From: UBA9300 sp032260385
GTDB lineage: Bacteria > Bacteroidota > Bacteroidia > Bacteroidales > VadinHA17
Assembly (NCBI GenBank): GCA_032260385.1
Contig: JAVVEL010000004.1
Coordinates: 1-64,000 of the forward strand
Length of the DNA stretch: 64,000 nt
Direction of reading: 5' to 3'
Position numbers and translations under genes: made by a program. Of this stretch, positions 40,214 to 49,350 are shown piece by piece. The notes below the pieces were generated by a model. It was given only the letters and a program-made list of their open reading frames with translations, was not told the DNA's origin and ran no database searches. Positions within the stretch are counted from its first letter, which is position 1; every line of letters begins with the position of its first letter.

Positions 40214-40984
40214 TTAATCCAATTTAAACAAATTATTGCAGTTGGAGGTGCTTATCTCTGCAATTTCTTCCAGGGGCAGTTTTTTTATCTCTGAAAGTTT
40301 TTCAGCAATATACCTGAGATATGAACTTTCGTTTCTTTTTCCTCTTTTGGGCACCGGGGCAAGGAAGGGAGAATCCGTTTCAAGGATAATATTTTCGGGA
40401 TCTATCATTTCAAGGGTCTTGTCAAGAGAAGAGTTCCGGAAAGTGAGTATTCCCCCGATGCCGATAAGAAAACCCCTCTCAATAATCTCGCCGGCCTGCC
40501 TCTGGTCCCCGGTGAAAGCATGAAAGACGCCCCGAAGGCCAGGGATGTTAGCATCATCCAGCAGTTTGAGAACCAGGTCATGGCTTTCGCGTGTATGTAT
40601 GACAACAGGCAGCTTTTCCCTTCCGGCTATTTTAATCTGTTCCCTGAAGGCTTCCTCCTGCTCCCTGATATAAGTTTTGTCCCAGTAAAGATCAATCCCT
40701 ATCTCTCCAATGGCAATAAACTTATACTTATGAAGATTATCATGTACGGCCTTCAGATGCTCTTTGAAGTCTTCCTTAATGCTGGTAGGGTGTACCCCAA
40801 TCATAGGGAAGCATATTCCCGGGTAATCGACTGACATACGCAGCATCGGTTCCAGCGAAGCCCTGTCAATATTCGGAAGGAGCATTTTTGTAACATCCTG
40901 ATTAACTGCCCTTTTTATGACCTCATCCCTGTCATAATCAAATTCGGGCAGGTAAAGGTGGGTATGACTGTCAATCAATTGCAT
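40214..40984 (-). CDS. TatD-family metal-dependent hydrolase
   Basis: 256 residues. The metal ligands are in DSHTHLY, GEIGIDLYWD, VIHTRE, HAFTGD and the final ETDSPFLAP. The family includes DNases and D-aminoacyl-tRNA deacylase-like enzymes, so the precise substrate is unclear. It lies 9 bases before ansA. A terminator (41021-41055) separates it from gdhA, so it starts a short tatD-ansA unit. Confidence 0.93.
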   Translation of the reverse strand: MQLIDSHTHLYLPEFDYDRDEVIKRAVNQDVTKMLLPNIDRASLEPMLRMSVDYPGICFPMIGVHPTSIKEDFKEHLKAVHDNLHKYKFIAIGEIGIDLYWDKTYIREQEEAFREQIKIAGREKLPVVIHTRESHDLVLKLLDDANIPGLRGVFHAFTGDQRQAGEIIERGFLIGIGGILTFRNSSLDKTLEMIDPENIILETDSPFLAPVPKRGKRNESSYLRYIAEKLSEIKKLPLEEIAEISTSNCNNLFKLD

Positions 40985-41020
40985 CTTTTATTTCGTTTTC
41001 AGGCTTCAAACATAGGAAAC

Positions 41021-41055
41021 AAAAAAAAAAGAGGCAAAGAAAATGCCCCTTTTTC
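41021..41055 (-). terminator. Rho-independent terminator after the first gdhA
   Basis: On the minus strand AAAGGGGCA pairs with TGCCTCTTT (one G-T wobble) across a short loop and is followed by ten T. Confidence 0.85.
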
Positions 41056-41075
41056 CTGGTATTATCATGTTTTGT

Positions 41076-42416
41076 CTATACTACTCCGTGGGCAAGCATT
41101 GATTCGGCAACTTTTATAAAGCCACCGATATTTGCTCCCGTCACGTAATTGATATAACCGTCATCCTGTTTCCCGTATTTAACGCAGGTGTCGTGTATAT
41201 TTTTCATTATCACCTGGAGCCTGGTGTCGACTTCTTCACGTGTCCATGCCAGGCGCATTGAATTCTGTGTCATTTCAAGGCCTGAAACAGCTACTCCTCC
41301 TGCATTGGCTGCCTTGCCGGGGCCGTAAAGTATGCCGGCTTCCAGGTAGGCATTAATGGCATCGGGTGTTGACGGCATGTTAGCTCCTTCAGAGACACAA
41401 TAGCAACCATTCTTTATTAATTTTTTTGCTTCCTCTCCGCTTATTTCATTTTCTGTTGCGTTGGGCATTGCAACATCACATTTAATATCCCATGGTCTTT
41501 TCCCCTCGAAGTATTCAACCCCGTATTTTTCTGCATATTCCTTTATCCTTCCGCGCCTGACATTCTTGAGGTCCATAACATAGGCAAGTTTTTCTTCATT
41601 AATGCCCGCGGGATCGTATATATAACCTGATGAATCGGAAAGAGTGACTACCTTGCCACCCATTTCGGTCACTTTCTGGCAGGCAAACTGTGCAACATTG
41701 CCTGAGCCTGATATGGTCACCACCTTACCTTGAAGGCTATCACCCCTTGTTTCGAGCATATTCTGGGCAAAATAAGTTGCCCCGTAGCCCGTTGCTTCAG
41801 GACGTATTACTGAGCCTCCCCAGTTAAGACCCTTGCCTGTCAGTACTCCTGTAAACTCGTTACGGAGCCTTTTATACTGACCGAAGAGGTAGCCTATTTC
41901 GCGGCCGCCAACGCCAATATCACCGGCAGGAACATCTGTGTTTGGACCAATATGGCGTGATAATTCACTCATGAAACTCTGGCAGAATCTCATTACTTCA
42001 TTATCGGATTTACCCTTGGGGTCAAAGTCGGATCCCCCCTTTCCTCCTCCCATCGGGAGTGTTGTAAGACTGTTTTTTAATACCTGCTCGAAAGCAAGGA
42101 ATTTGAGGATTCCCAGGTTTACCGTAGGGTGGAACCTCAAGCCACCTTTATAAGGTCCTATGGCACTGTTCATTTCAATACGGTAGCCTTTGTTGATCTG
42201 TATTTCTCCCTTGTCATCAAGCCAGGGTACCCTGAAAAGAATAACCCTTTCGGGTTCGGCAATTCTCTCGAGGATCTTTGCGTGCTTGTACTTGGGATTT
42301 TCTTCGATAAAGGGAATAAGTGATTCGGCAACTTCCTGGACGGCCTGGTGGAATTCTTTTTCTCCCGGGTTTCTGGCCTTAATGTTTGCCATAAATTTTT
42401 CAACTCTTGGGTCCAT
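41076..42416 (-). CDS. gdhA: NADP-type glutamate dehydrogenase, paralogue A
   Basis: 446 residues, hexameric glutamate dehydrogenase. The glutamate-site lysine and phosphate loop are in PYKGGLRFHPTVN and PMGGGKGGSDFDPKGKSD (catalytic Lys in GGGKGG). The dinucleotide-binding glycines lie in ISGSGNVAQFACQKV. The size and FxPGxxxN block (GPGKAANAGG) match bacterial 450-residue forms. A second, closely similar gene is at 43875, with dprA between them. It may differ from its paralogue in cofactor or ammonia affinity; the sequence alone does not tell. A terminator follows. Confidence 0.93.
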   Translation of the reverse strand: MDPRVEKFMANIKARNPGEKEFHQAVQEVAESLIPFIEENPKYKHAKILERIAEPERVILFRVPWLDDKGEIQINKGYRIEMNSAIGPYKGGLRFHPTVNLGILKFLAFEQVLKNSLTTLPMGGGKGGSDFDPKGKSDNEVMRFCQSFMSELSRHIGPNTDVPAGDIGVGGREIGYLFGQYKRLRNEFTGVLTGKGLNWGGSVIRPEATGYGATYFAQNMLETRGDSLQGKVVTISGSGNVAQFACQKVTEMGGKVVTLSDSSGYIYDPAGINEEKLAYVMDLKNVRRGRIKEYAEKYGVEYFEGKRPWDIKCDVAMPNATENEISGEEAKKLIKNGCYCVSEGANMPSTPDAINAYLEAGILYGPGKAANAGGVAVSGLEMTQNSMRLAWTREEVDTRLQVIMKNIHDTCVKYGKQDDGYINYVTGANIGGFIKVAESMLAHGVV

Positions 42417-42634
42417 AGTCTTGTGTTTTTTAATGGTTATTTTTAGCTTAGAGATGTTAAAAATAAAAATTTCATTTTAAAACAGAAGGAAGTATCTGTC
42501 TTCTTTGTAAATTTTGAAATATTTATTGCAGTGAAAAAAGTTAAAAGGCCGGTGGAAAAGTTGTTGTTCTGCAGAAGTATGCTTCAAAACATTTATGTTA
42601 ATTTGTTTATGCTTGACTGAAGGCCCGGTCATGC

Positions 42635-43780
42635 TCAGTTTTTTCTGCGGTAAATATTTCCCGGCATGCTTTCTATATAGCCTGAGAACTCAAGTTTCAG
42701 GAGGGCAGAAGAAAGGTGGTGAAGAGGTTTTTCCATTGACTTACTGATCTGGTCGGCCGATAGTTCCTCAAATTCATATATTAATTGGTATATTTTATCC
42801 TCCAGCGGACTCAGATTCTCAGTGAAGAGTTTCCCCTGTTTAGTTTCGGTATTTGATTTAAGCCAGTTGAGGGTATAAAGGATGTCGTCGGCCGATTCTA
42901 TAAGGGCAGCCCTGTTTGATTTAATAAGCAGGTTACATCCTTCCGAGTAGGGGGCCCCGGGGTTCCCGGGGACCGCCATCACCTCCCTGTTATAGGAGAG
43001 TGCTATATCCGCGGTGACCATGGCCCCTCCTTTTCTGCCTGATTCTATAACAAGGGTGGCATCTGATAGGCCGGCGATGATCCTGTTTCTTTTAAGGAAG
43101 TTATTTCTCTCGGGAGCCTCGAAGGAAGGGAAATCTGTAATAAGTGCACCCTGGGATAAAATTTGTTTTGCTACCGGCAGGTGGACAGAAGGATAAATTG
43201 TACCAAAACCATGGCCCAGGACAGCCACTGTCCTGAGCTTTTCTTTCAGGGCTGCCTTATGGGCTGTGATATCAACCCCGTAGGCCAGGCCACTGGTAAT
43301 TATTAAATCCGGGAATTCACAGGCAAGGTCATGGACGAGAGAATTACATATATCTTTTCCCCTGCGAGTGATATTCCTGGTACCAACAATGCTTATAATT
43401 TTATTTTCATTCAGTCCGGTATTTCCTTTACTATAAATTAGAAGGGGTGAATCGTGGCATTCTTTCAACCTTTCCGGGTAGGCAGGATCGTCGTACCGTT
43501 TAAGATCTATACCATGTTTGCGGATAAAATCCAGCTCTTCACCTGCCTTTTTTATGAATTCTTTTGAGCAAAGGTGGGATGCCATTTTTTTCCCTACGCC
43601 GGGTATTTTTATAAGGTTACCGTAAGCTTCCTTAAAAACGGCGGTGGCTGAGCCGAGGTGCGAAATAAGTCTTTTGGCGTTAATATCCCCTATTGAGGGC
43701 ACCATGCCAAGGGCGATGGTGTAAATTAATTCCCTGTCGTTTTCCATTTCAGCATGAGACATTTTATCAAAGATAAACAA
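42635..43780 (-). CDS. dprA: DNA processing protein DprA
   Basis: 381 residues. The Rossmann-like core carries SIVGTRNITRRGKD, ITSGLAYGVDITAHKAAL, HGFGTIYPSVH and the ssDNA-binding AVPGNPGAPYSEGCNLLI. The C-terminal winged helix (about 318-375, IYQLIYEFEELSADQI) is the DprA_WH domain. A helix-hairpin-helix-like segment (IPGVGKKMASHL) is near residue 65. It loads RecA on incoming single strands in natural transformation. The start may be the first ATG (43780) or the ATG at 43762. It sits between two gdhA genes and has its own spacing. Confidence 0.95.
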   Translation of the reverse strand: MFIFDKMSHAEMENDRELIYTIALGMVPSIGDINAKRLISHLGSATAVFKEAYGNLIKIPGVGKKMASHLCSKEFIKKAGEELDFIRKHGIDLKRYDDPAYPERLKECHDSPLLIYSKGNTGLNENKIISIVGTRNITRRGKDICNSLVHDLACEFPDLIITSGLAYGVDITAHKAALKEKLRTVAVLGHGFGTIYPSVHLPVAKQILSQGALITDFPSFEAPERNNFLKRNRIIAGLSDATLVIESGRKGGAMVTADIALSYNREVMAVPGNPGAPYSEGCNLLIKSNRAALIESADDILYTLNWLKSNTETKQGKLFTENLSPLEDKIYQLIYEFEELSADQISKSMEKPLHHLSSALLKLEFSGYIESMPGNIYRRKN

Positions 43781-43820
43781 GAGGGCTGAATTAATTTATA
43801 CAGGTAGGCATAAAAATGAC

Positions 43821-43853
43821 AAAAAAAGGCTGCCCAAGAGGTGAACAGCCTTT
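43821..43853 (-). terminator. Rho-independent terminator after the second gdhA
   Basis: On the minus strand AAAGGCTG / CAGCCTTT is followed by seven T. It separates gdhA from dprA. Confidence 0.85.
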
Positions 43854-43874
43854 AAATAAAAACTATGGGAGTTA

Positions 43875-45212
43875 CTAATAAATTCCGTAATCGAGCATTG
43901 AATTTGCCACTTTCAGGAAGCCTGCAATATTTGCTCCCTTAACGTAATCAACATATCCGCTTTCCGTAGTTCCGTTTCTGACACATGCTTCGTGGATATT
44001 TATCATTATCTCGTGCAGCCTGTCGTCAACCTCGTTACGTCTCCAGTGAAGTTTCATTGAATTCTGTGACATTTCAAGACCTGAAGTAGCCACACCTCCG
44101 GCATTTGCTGCCTTCCCCGGAGCAAAGAGGAGCTTGTTTTTCTGAATTATTTCAATGGCCTCCGGTGTGCAGGGCATATTGGCTCCTTCGCATACACATA
44201 TACATCCATTATTAACCAGGTTCTGTGCATCCTCGGCGTTAAGTTCGTTCTGTGTTGCACAGGGGAGGGCTATATCAACCTTTACTTCCCAGGGGTGCTT
44301 GTTTTCGTGGAACTGGGCCGATTCATATTCATATGAATAGGGTTTTACTATATCTTCATTTGATGCCCTGAGCTCAAGCATATAATCTATCTTGTCTCCT
44401 GATATTCCCTCCGTGTCATAAACATAACCATCGGGACCTGATAGTGTTACAACTTTGCCTCCCAGTTCGTTTACTTTTTGCACAGCACCCCAGGCCACAT
44501 TTCCAAAACCTGAAACGGCAACTGTCTTGCCCTTGAAAGTTTCTCCAATGGTAGCAAGCATTTCTTTTGCAAAATAAACACAGCCAAAGCCGGTGGCTTC
44601 AGGCCGGATAAGAGAGCCGCCCCAGTTAATGCCTTTTCCTGTCAGAACACCTGAGTGCTCACGGCGGAGTTTCTTATACATACCGTAAAGATAACCTATC
44701 TCACGTCCGCCCACACCTATATCACCGGCAGGGACATCCATTTCAGGGCCGATGTAGTTCCATAATTCGAGCATGAATGAATGACAGAACTTCATGATCT
44801 CGGCATCAGATTTGCCTTTTGGGTTGAAGTCGGATCCTCCTTTGCCTCCACCCATGGGCAGGGAGGTAAGTGAATTTTTGAATATTTGTTCAAAACCGAG
44901 AAATTTTAAAATGCTCAGGTTAACGCTGGGGTGGAAGCGTAAACCACCCTTGTAAGGTCCGATGGCATTATTATATTGAACACGGTAGCCCAGGTTTACC
45001 TGAACCTTCCCTTCGTCATCCATCCAGGGTACTTTGAAAGTGATTATCCTGTCAGGCTCAATTAGCCTTTCAATTATATTGGCTGCTTCGAAATGGGGGT
45101 TCTCATTATAGACTTCCTCTATTGATTCGAGAACTTCCCTGACAGCCTGAAGGTATTCAATCTCGCCGGGATGTTTCTTTTCCAGGTTGTTAAGAACAAT
45201 ATCTACATTCAT
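43875..45212 (-). CDS. gdhA: NADP-type glutamate dehydrogenase, paralogue B
   Basis: 445 residues, 1 residue shorter than the paralogue at 41076 and matching it block for block: PYKGGLRFHPSVN, PMGGGKGGSDFNPKGKSD, VSGFGNVAWGAVQKV (against ISGSGNVAQ in the other) and PGKAANAGGVATSGLEM. It also lacks any signal peptide. Two full-length gdhA genes in the same direction around dprA suggest an old duplication followed by divergence, with dprA between them. It has its own terminator (43821-43853) and lies 105 bases from the membrane protein gene upstream. Confidence 0.93.
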   Translation of the reverse strand: MNVDIVLNNLEKKHPGEIEYLQAVREVLESIEEVYNENPHFEAANIIERLIEPDRIITFKVPWMDDEGKVQVNLGYRVQYNNAIGPYKGGLRFHPSVNLSILKFLGFEQIFKNSLTSLPMGGGKGGSDFNPKGKSDAEIMKFCHSFMLELWNYIGPEMDVPAGDIGVGGREIGYLYGMYKKLRREHSGVLTGKGINWGGSLIRPEATGFGCVYFAKEMLATIGETFKGKTVAVSGFGNVAWGAVQKVNELGGKVVTLSGPDGYVYDTEGISGDKIDYMLELRASNEDIVKPYSYEYESAQFHENKHPWEVKVDIALPCATQNELNAEDAQNLVNNGCICVCEGANMPCTPEAIEIIQKNKLLFAPGKAANAGGVATSGLEMSQNSMKLHWRRNEVDDRLHEIMINIHEACVRNGTTESGYVDYVKGANIAGFLKVANSMLDYGIY

Positions 45213-45317
45213 TATTAATTTAATTTAGTGTTTTTATAATATGGTTGATAATAAGTGCAAAATTGTTTATTCCAAAAATGATAAAAAATGATTAAACTCA
45301 TATGTCTATCCTGTTCA

Positions 45318-45797
45318 TTACGGTTTTATGTAAGCGTCAAGCGCCTTCATTATTTTTTTTAGCTCTGCTTTTGAAAGAGATGATACATAAACAGGTGAAT
45401 AGCTTGCTTTTTTATTTCCCATAATCCTGAATAAAAGTATGGATTTTATAAGGCCAATAAAATTCTTTTTTATTTTATATCCCGCAAACTCATGCTTTGG
45501 AATCTCTACAGAGCTTTTTTTTCCGCTCAGAAAACCTACCGAATAATATCTGAAGATAATATTTTTACCATCATCAGAAAAGTAAATATACCTGTATTTA
45601 AGGAGCATCGGAAGGAAGGCCAGCAGGAGGTATAATACCGTAAGTATAAGAGTGGCATGAAACTCCTGGATGCCCAGGATCGGAAACCGGAGCTGCTTGC
45701 CGTAATACACCAGGTAAACATATACAAGCATAATAATGGTTGCTATGAAGAGCCTTAGCCTTAAGCCTATAATTGTCTTTCCGTTGTCAAATGTCAT
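45318..45797 (-). CDS. Membrane protein of unknown function
   Basis: 159 residues. Two hydrophobic stretches lie near residues 13-32 and 46-67, followed by a soluble part with beta-strand pattern (YIYFSDDGKNIIFRYYSV, FLSGKKSSVEIPKHEFAGYK, ending IMKALDAYIKP). The layout resembles small PH-like membrane proteins, but no family is certain. It is separated from tadA by 45 bases on the same strand and may share its transcript. A TATCTTTG box (45831-45838) on the minus strand is a possible -7 element. Confidence 0.55.
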   Translation of the reverse strand: MTFDNGKTIIGLRLRLFIATIIMLVYVYLVYYGKQLRFPILGIQEFHATLILTVLYLLLAFLPMLLKYRYIYFSDDGKNIIFRYYSVGFLSGKKSSVEIPKHEFAGYKIKKNFIGLIKSILLFRIMGNKKASYSPVYVSSLSKAELKKIMKALDAYIKP

Positions 45798-45842
45798 CAG
45801 GGGATATTTTTATAAACCTAATTTATTTTACAAAGATATAAA

Positions 45843-46301
45843 CTAAGCGGTCAAATTCTGCCTTTTGCCTTTAAAGAAGTCACTTAAGATATTCCGGCAT
45901 TCTTTTTCAAGAATACCCTTTACTGCGGTTGTTTTTTTAGGGAGAATACGGTTTTGATTTAGTGTGTAACCTCTTTTTTCATCATCTGCTCCATAGACCA
46001 GTCTTCCGATACGGCTCCAGAACAGGGCTCCGGCGCACATAGTACAGGGCTCAAGGGTAACGAAAAGACTGCATTTATCAAGGTATTTTCCCCCCAGGAA
46101 AGCGGTGGCTGCCGTTATTGCCTGCATTTCTGCGTGAGCAGTCGGGTCATTGAGCGTTTCGGTGAGATTATGGGCTCTTGCTATTATCCTGTTATTGCAA
46201 ACAACCACGGCCCCGACGGGTACCTCTCCTTTCTCCTTTCCTTTTACGGCTTCAAGCAGGGCCGCTTTCATGAAAAAATCATCGGTGAATTCCACTGTCA
46301 T
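45843..46301 (-). CDS. tadA: tRNA adenosine deaminase TadA
   Basis: 152 residues, CDA-fold deaminase. The zinc ligands are His and Glu in AHAEMQAI and the cysteines in PCTMCAGAL. It converts the wobble adenosine of tRNA-Arg(ACG) to inosine. The EVPVGAVVV opening near residue 25 and the downstream YGADDEKRG block are standard. It is divergent from aspS, with 119 bases between them, and is followed by the 159-residue membrane gene. Confidence 0.94.
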   Translation of the reverse strand: MTVEFTDDFFMKAALLEAVKGKEKGEVPVGAVVVCNNRIIARAHNLTETLNDPTAHAEMQAITAATAFLGGKYLDKCSLFVTLEPCTMCAGALFWSRIGRLVYGADDEKRGYTLNQNRILPKKTTAVKGILEKECRNILSDFFKGKRQNLTA

Positions 46302-46390
46302 ACTTTAATTGTGCATCAGGGACAAAAATACAAAATACGTAAATATATTTTAGTTGGATACAATTCGTTTCAGTGTTCTGATGTTTTGGT

Positions 46391-46398
46391 TATTTTTG
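46391..46398 (+). promoter_or_regulatory. -7 element (TATTTTTG) upstream of aspS
   Basis: Perfect TAnnTTTG 22 bases before the aspS ATG. No TTG occurs at the -33 distance. Confidence 0.4.
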
Positions 46399-46420
46399 TT
46401 TCAAATTTATCAGGCTCAAT

Positions 46421-48181
46421 ATGTACAGAACACACAATTGCGGAGAATTGAACTTATCCAACAGGGGTGAGAGGGTAATCTTAAGCGGCTGGGTCCATAA
46501 ATCGCGTGACCTGGGAGGAATGACCTTTATTGACCTGCGTGACAGGTATGGCAAAACCCAGCTTGTTTTCAATATGGAGACAAATCCCGGCCTGTGTGCA
46601 GAGGCCAGGAAGCTTGGAAGGGAATACGTTATACAGGCCGGGGGTCTTGTTGAGGAAAGAAGCAATAAGAACCCGAAGATGTCAACAGGTGCTATCGAAA
46701 TTATTGTTGACAGGTTCACAGTGCTAAATGCCAGCAGGATACCTCCCTTTACAATAGAAGAGGAAACAGACGGTGGGGATGAATTGAGAATGAAATACAG
46801 ATACCTTGACCTCAGGAGGGAACCTGTAAAGCAAAATATTATACACAGGCACAGGGTGGCACAGGAAGTGAGAAAATACCTCGATTCCCGGGGTTTTCTT
46901 GAAATTGAAACACCCGTCCTGATTAAATCGACACCCGAGGGGGCACGTGACTTCGTGGTTCCCTCAAGGGTACACCCGGGTTTATTTTATGCCCTGCCAC
47001 AATCACCCCAAACCTTCAAGCAATTGCTTATGGTCTCAGGTTTCGACAAGTATTTTCAGATAGTAAGGTGTTTCCGTGATGAAGACCTGCGTGCCGATCG
47101 CCAGCCGGAATTCACTCAGATCGACTGTGAAATGTCTTTTGTTGAACAGGAAGATGTGTTGAATGCTTTTGAAGGACTGGCAGTCTACCTGTTTAAGGCA
47201 ATAAAGAATTATAACCTTGAGGCTTTCCCGCGTATGTCATATGACCGGGCGATGTCAGAATATGGAACGGATAAACCCGACCTGAGATTCGAAATGAAGA
47301 TAAAGGACCTGGGTGACCTGGTAAAGGACAGTGGATTCAATGTTTTTGACAACTCCGAATATGTTGGAGGCATAGTGGCCCCGGGCTGTTCCGAATATTC
47401 GAGGAAGGAACTGGACGGCCTGACAGATTTTGTCAGGAGACCACAGATAGGGGCAAAGGGGCTCGTATATGTTAAATATAACAGGGATGGCTCATTCAAG
47501 TCATCAGTCGATAAATTCTTTGAAGGCGATGATCTGCAGCAATGGGCTGAAAAGATGGCTGCAGAGCCGGGTGACCTCCTCCTTCTGCTGGCAGGCGAAA
47601 GAATGAGTACCCTGGCTGCACTTTCAGAACTGAGGCTTGAGATGGGTAAGCGCCTGGAATTAAGGGCTGAAGGTGTTTTCAGACCCCTGTGGGTAGTGGA
47701 TTTTCCCTTACTGGAATGGGATGAGGAAACAGGGAGGTATTATGCCATGCACCACCCTTTTACATCACCGAAGAAGGAAGACTTACATTTGCTGGAATCA
47801 GAGCCCGGAAGGGTGAGGGCCAATGCCTATGACCTTGTTATAAACGGAGTTGAGATAGGAGGTGGTTCAATAAGGATACATGATGCGGAAATACAGAAAA
47901 AAATGTTCGGTGTCCTGGGTTTCACCGAGGAGGAGGCCGTGTCGCAGTTTGGTTTCCTGATGGATGCTTTCAGCTACGGGGCACCTCCCCATGGAGGTAT
48001 TGCTTTCGGTTTCGATCGCTGGGTATCACTGTTTGCCGGATCAGAAACGATAAGGGACTTTATTGCCTTCCCTAAAAACAATGCCGGCAGGGACATAATG
48101 ATAGACTCTCCTTCCGGCCTTTCAAAAAAACAGCTGGATGAATTATACCTGGAGATAAAAAAAATATCCGGAAGTAGCTAA
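46421..48181 (+). CDS. aspS: Aspartyl-tRNA synthetase
   Basis: 586 residues, class II synthetase of the bacterial type. The N-terminal OB anticodon domain (GWVHKSRDLGGMTFIDLRD), motif 2 (FRDEDLRADRQPEFTQID), the bacterial GAD insertion and motif 3 near the end (PPHGGIAFGFDRW) are all present. It charges tRNA-Asp. It starts 119 bases from the divergent tadA, with a -7 element at 46391. A partner for AsnRS-independent transamidation is not visible here. Confidence 0.96.
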   Translation: MYRTHNCGELNLSNRGERVILSGWVHKSRDLGGMTFIDLRDRYGKTQLVFNMETNPGLCAEARKLGREYVIQAGGLVEERSNKNPKMSTGAIEIIVDRFTVLNASRIPPFTIEEETDGGDELRMKYRYLDLRREPVKQNIIHRHRVAQEVRKYLDSRGFLEIETPVLIKSTPEGARDFVVPSRVHPGLFYALPQSPQTFKQLLMVSGFDKYFQIVRCFRDEDLRADRQPEFTQIDCEMSFVEQEDVLNAFEGLAVYLFKAIKNYNLEAFPRMSYDRAMSEYGTDKPDLRFEMKIKDLGDLVKDSGFNVFDNSEYVGGIVAPGCSEYSRKELDGLTDFVRRPQIGAKGLVYVKYNRDGSFKSSVDKFFEGDDLQQWAEKMAAEPGDLLLLLAGERMSTLAALSELRLEMGKRLELRAEGVFRPLWVVDFPLLEWDEETGRYYAMHHPFTSPKKEDLHLLESEPGRVRANAYDLVINGVEIGGGSIRIHDAEIQKKMFGVLGFTEEEAVSQFGFLMDAFSYGAPPHGGIAFGFDRWVSLFAGSETIRDFIAFPKNNAGRDIMIDSPSGLSKKQLDELYLEIKKISGSS

Positions 48182-48272
48182 TAGTTATTACTTTAATGCT
48201 AACAGGAAATCTGTTTCGCCTGTTACTTACATGTATTAATATTATTGTGTCTGCGAAATCAAATATTATTAC

Positions 48273-48280
48273 TAAATTTG
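48273..48280 (+). promoter_or_regulatory. -7 element (TAAATTTG) upstream of the 48317 gene
   Basis: Perfect TAnnTTTG 36 bases before the ATG. The nearest TTG is 25 bases upstream, too far for a standard -33. Confidence 0.35.
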
Positions 48281-48316
48281 GTTTGACTGAAATAATCTAA
48301 AATAATATTTATAACC

Positions 48317-49231
48317 ATGACCGACTCCTTTTTAAGAACAAACAGAGTTAAACTGGCAATCATTCCAGTCGCAATCTTATTAATGTGCTTAATGGCTCCG
48401 GCTGTTTTTGCACAGACTGACGTACAGGTCTCGAAAGAATATATTATAAAGCTGAAAGATGGAGGTTCTATAAGCGGAAAGATAGTATCGCAGAATAGTG
48501 AGCAGATAGTTGTTGAAACTTCATCCATGGGCCGGCTAACGATACAGAGATCTAACATAGACCAGATGACCTTACTTACGGAGAGTGATGCCGGGAAGGG
48601 CTGGTACCCAAACCCCAACCCGTCCAAATATCTAATAGGAAGCTCGGCAATCGCACCTGAAAAAGGGAGTGGCTATTACCAGAATACCTGGCTCTTCTTC
48701 AACTCTTTCAGTTATGCATTTACTGATTATTTAAGCCTGTCCGGAGGGTTTGAAATATTCTCTATTTTTGCAGGATCAGAAGGTCCTTATGCTTTTTACC
48801 TTAATCCCAAGGCCTCATTTGAAATTACCGAAAACTTTTATGCAGGGGCTAATATACTCTATGCAAACACTATTCGTACAATTGATGAGTTCGGTGGACT
48901 GGGCACACTGAATGGTTTTGCAACATATGGAAATGATAATAATAATATCACAGCCGGTTTCGGATGGGGTTTTGCAGAAGGTGAGATTACCAAAAAGCCC
49001 GTCATTACCATAGCAGGAATGGCAAGGGTCTCCAGGCGTATAGGTTTTGTTAGTGAAAACTGGCTTATTCCTGAAGTGGGAGAAGGAGGGTCATATTACG
49101 GTATATTCTCTTATGGTGTAAGATTCCTTGGAGAAAATATATCTGTAGATCTTGCATTCGTAAATAATCCTGATATTGCGGACGCTCTGATCATTGGAGT
49201 GCCCTTCCTTGATTTCGTATTCAATTTTTAG
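48317..49231 (+). CDS. Secreted outer-membrane-type protein with SH3-like N-terminus
   Basis: 304 residues of unknown function. A long signal peptide (1-33, AIIPVAILLMCLMAPAVFA, cut before QTDV) is followed by an LSM/SH3-like segment (residues 43-80, YIIKLKDGGSISGKIVSQ and the tail IQRSNIDQM). The remaining 220 residues are strand-rich with many aromatic and glycine residues and end in the terminal aromatic LDFVFNF, fitting an outer-membrane beta-barrel. The pattern resembles Bacteroidota proteins that carry an LSM-like periplasmic piece before a barrel. It stands alone, between aspS and miaB. Confidence 0.6.
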   Translation: MTDSFLRTNRVKLAIIPVAILLMCLMAPAVFAQTDVQVSKEYIIKLKDGGSISGKIVSQNSEQIVVETSSMGRLTIQRSNIDQMTLLTESDAGKGWYPNPNPSKYLIGSSAIAPEKGSGYYQNTWLFFNSFSYAFTDYLSLSGGFEIFSIFAGSEGPYAFYLNPKASFEITENFYAGANILYANTIRTIDEFGGLGTLNGFATYGNDNNNITAGFGWGFAEGEITKKPVITIAGMARVSRRIGFVSENWLIPEVGEGGSYYGIFSYGVRFLGENISVDLAFVNNPDIADALIIGVPFLDFVFNF

Positions 49232-49350
49232 GATTGACGCCGGCCTGAATAATTCTTCATCGGGGGGATAGATGCTATAACTTTCATCCTGAACACTTTG
49301 CTCGCTATAGTTTTAATGAAGGTGGTCTGTGAAGGATGCAAAGAAGCATT

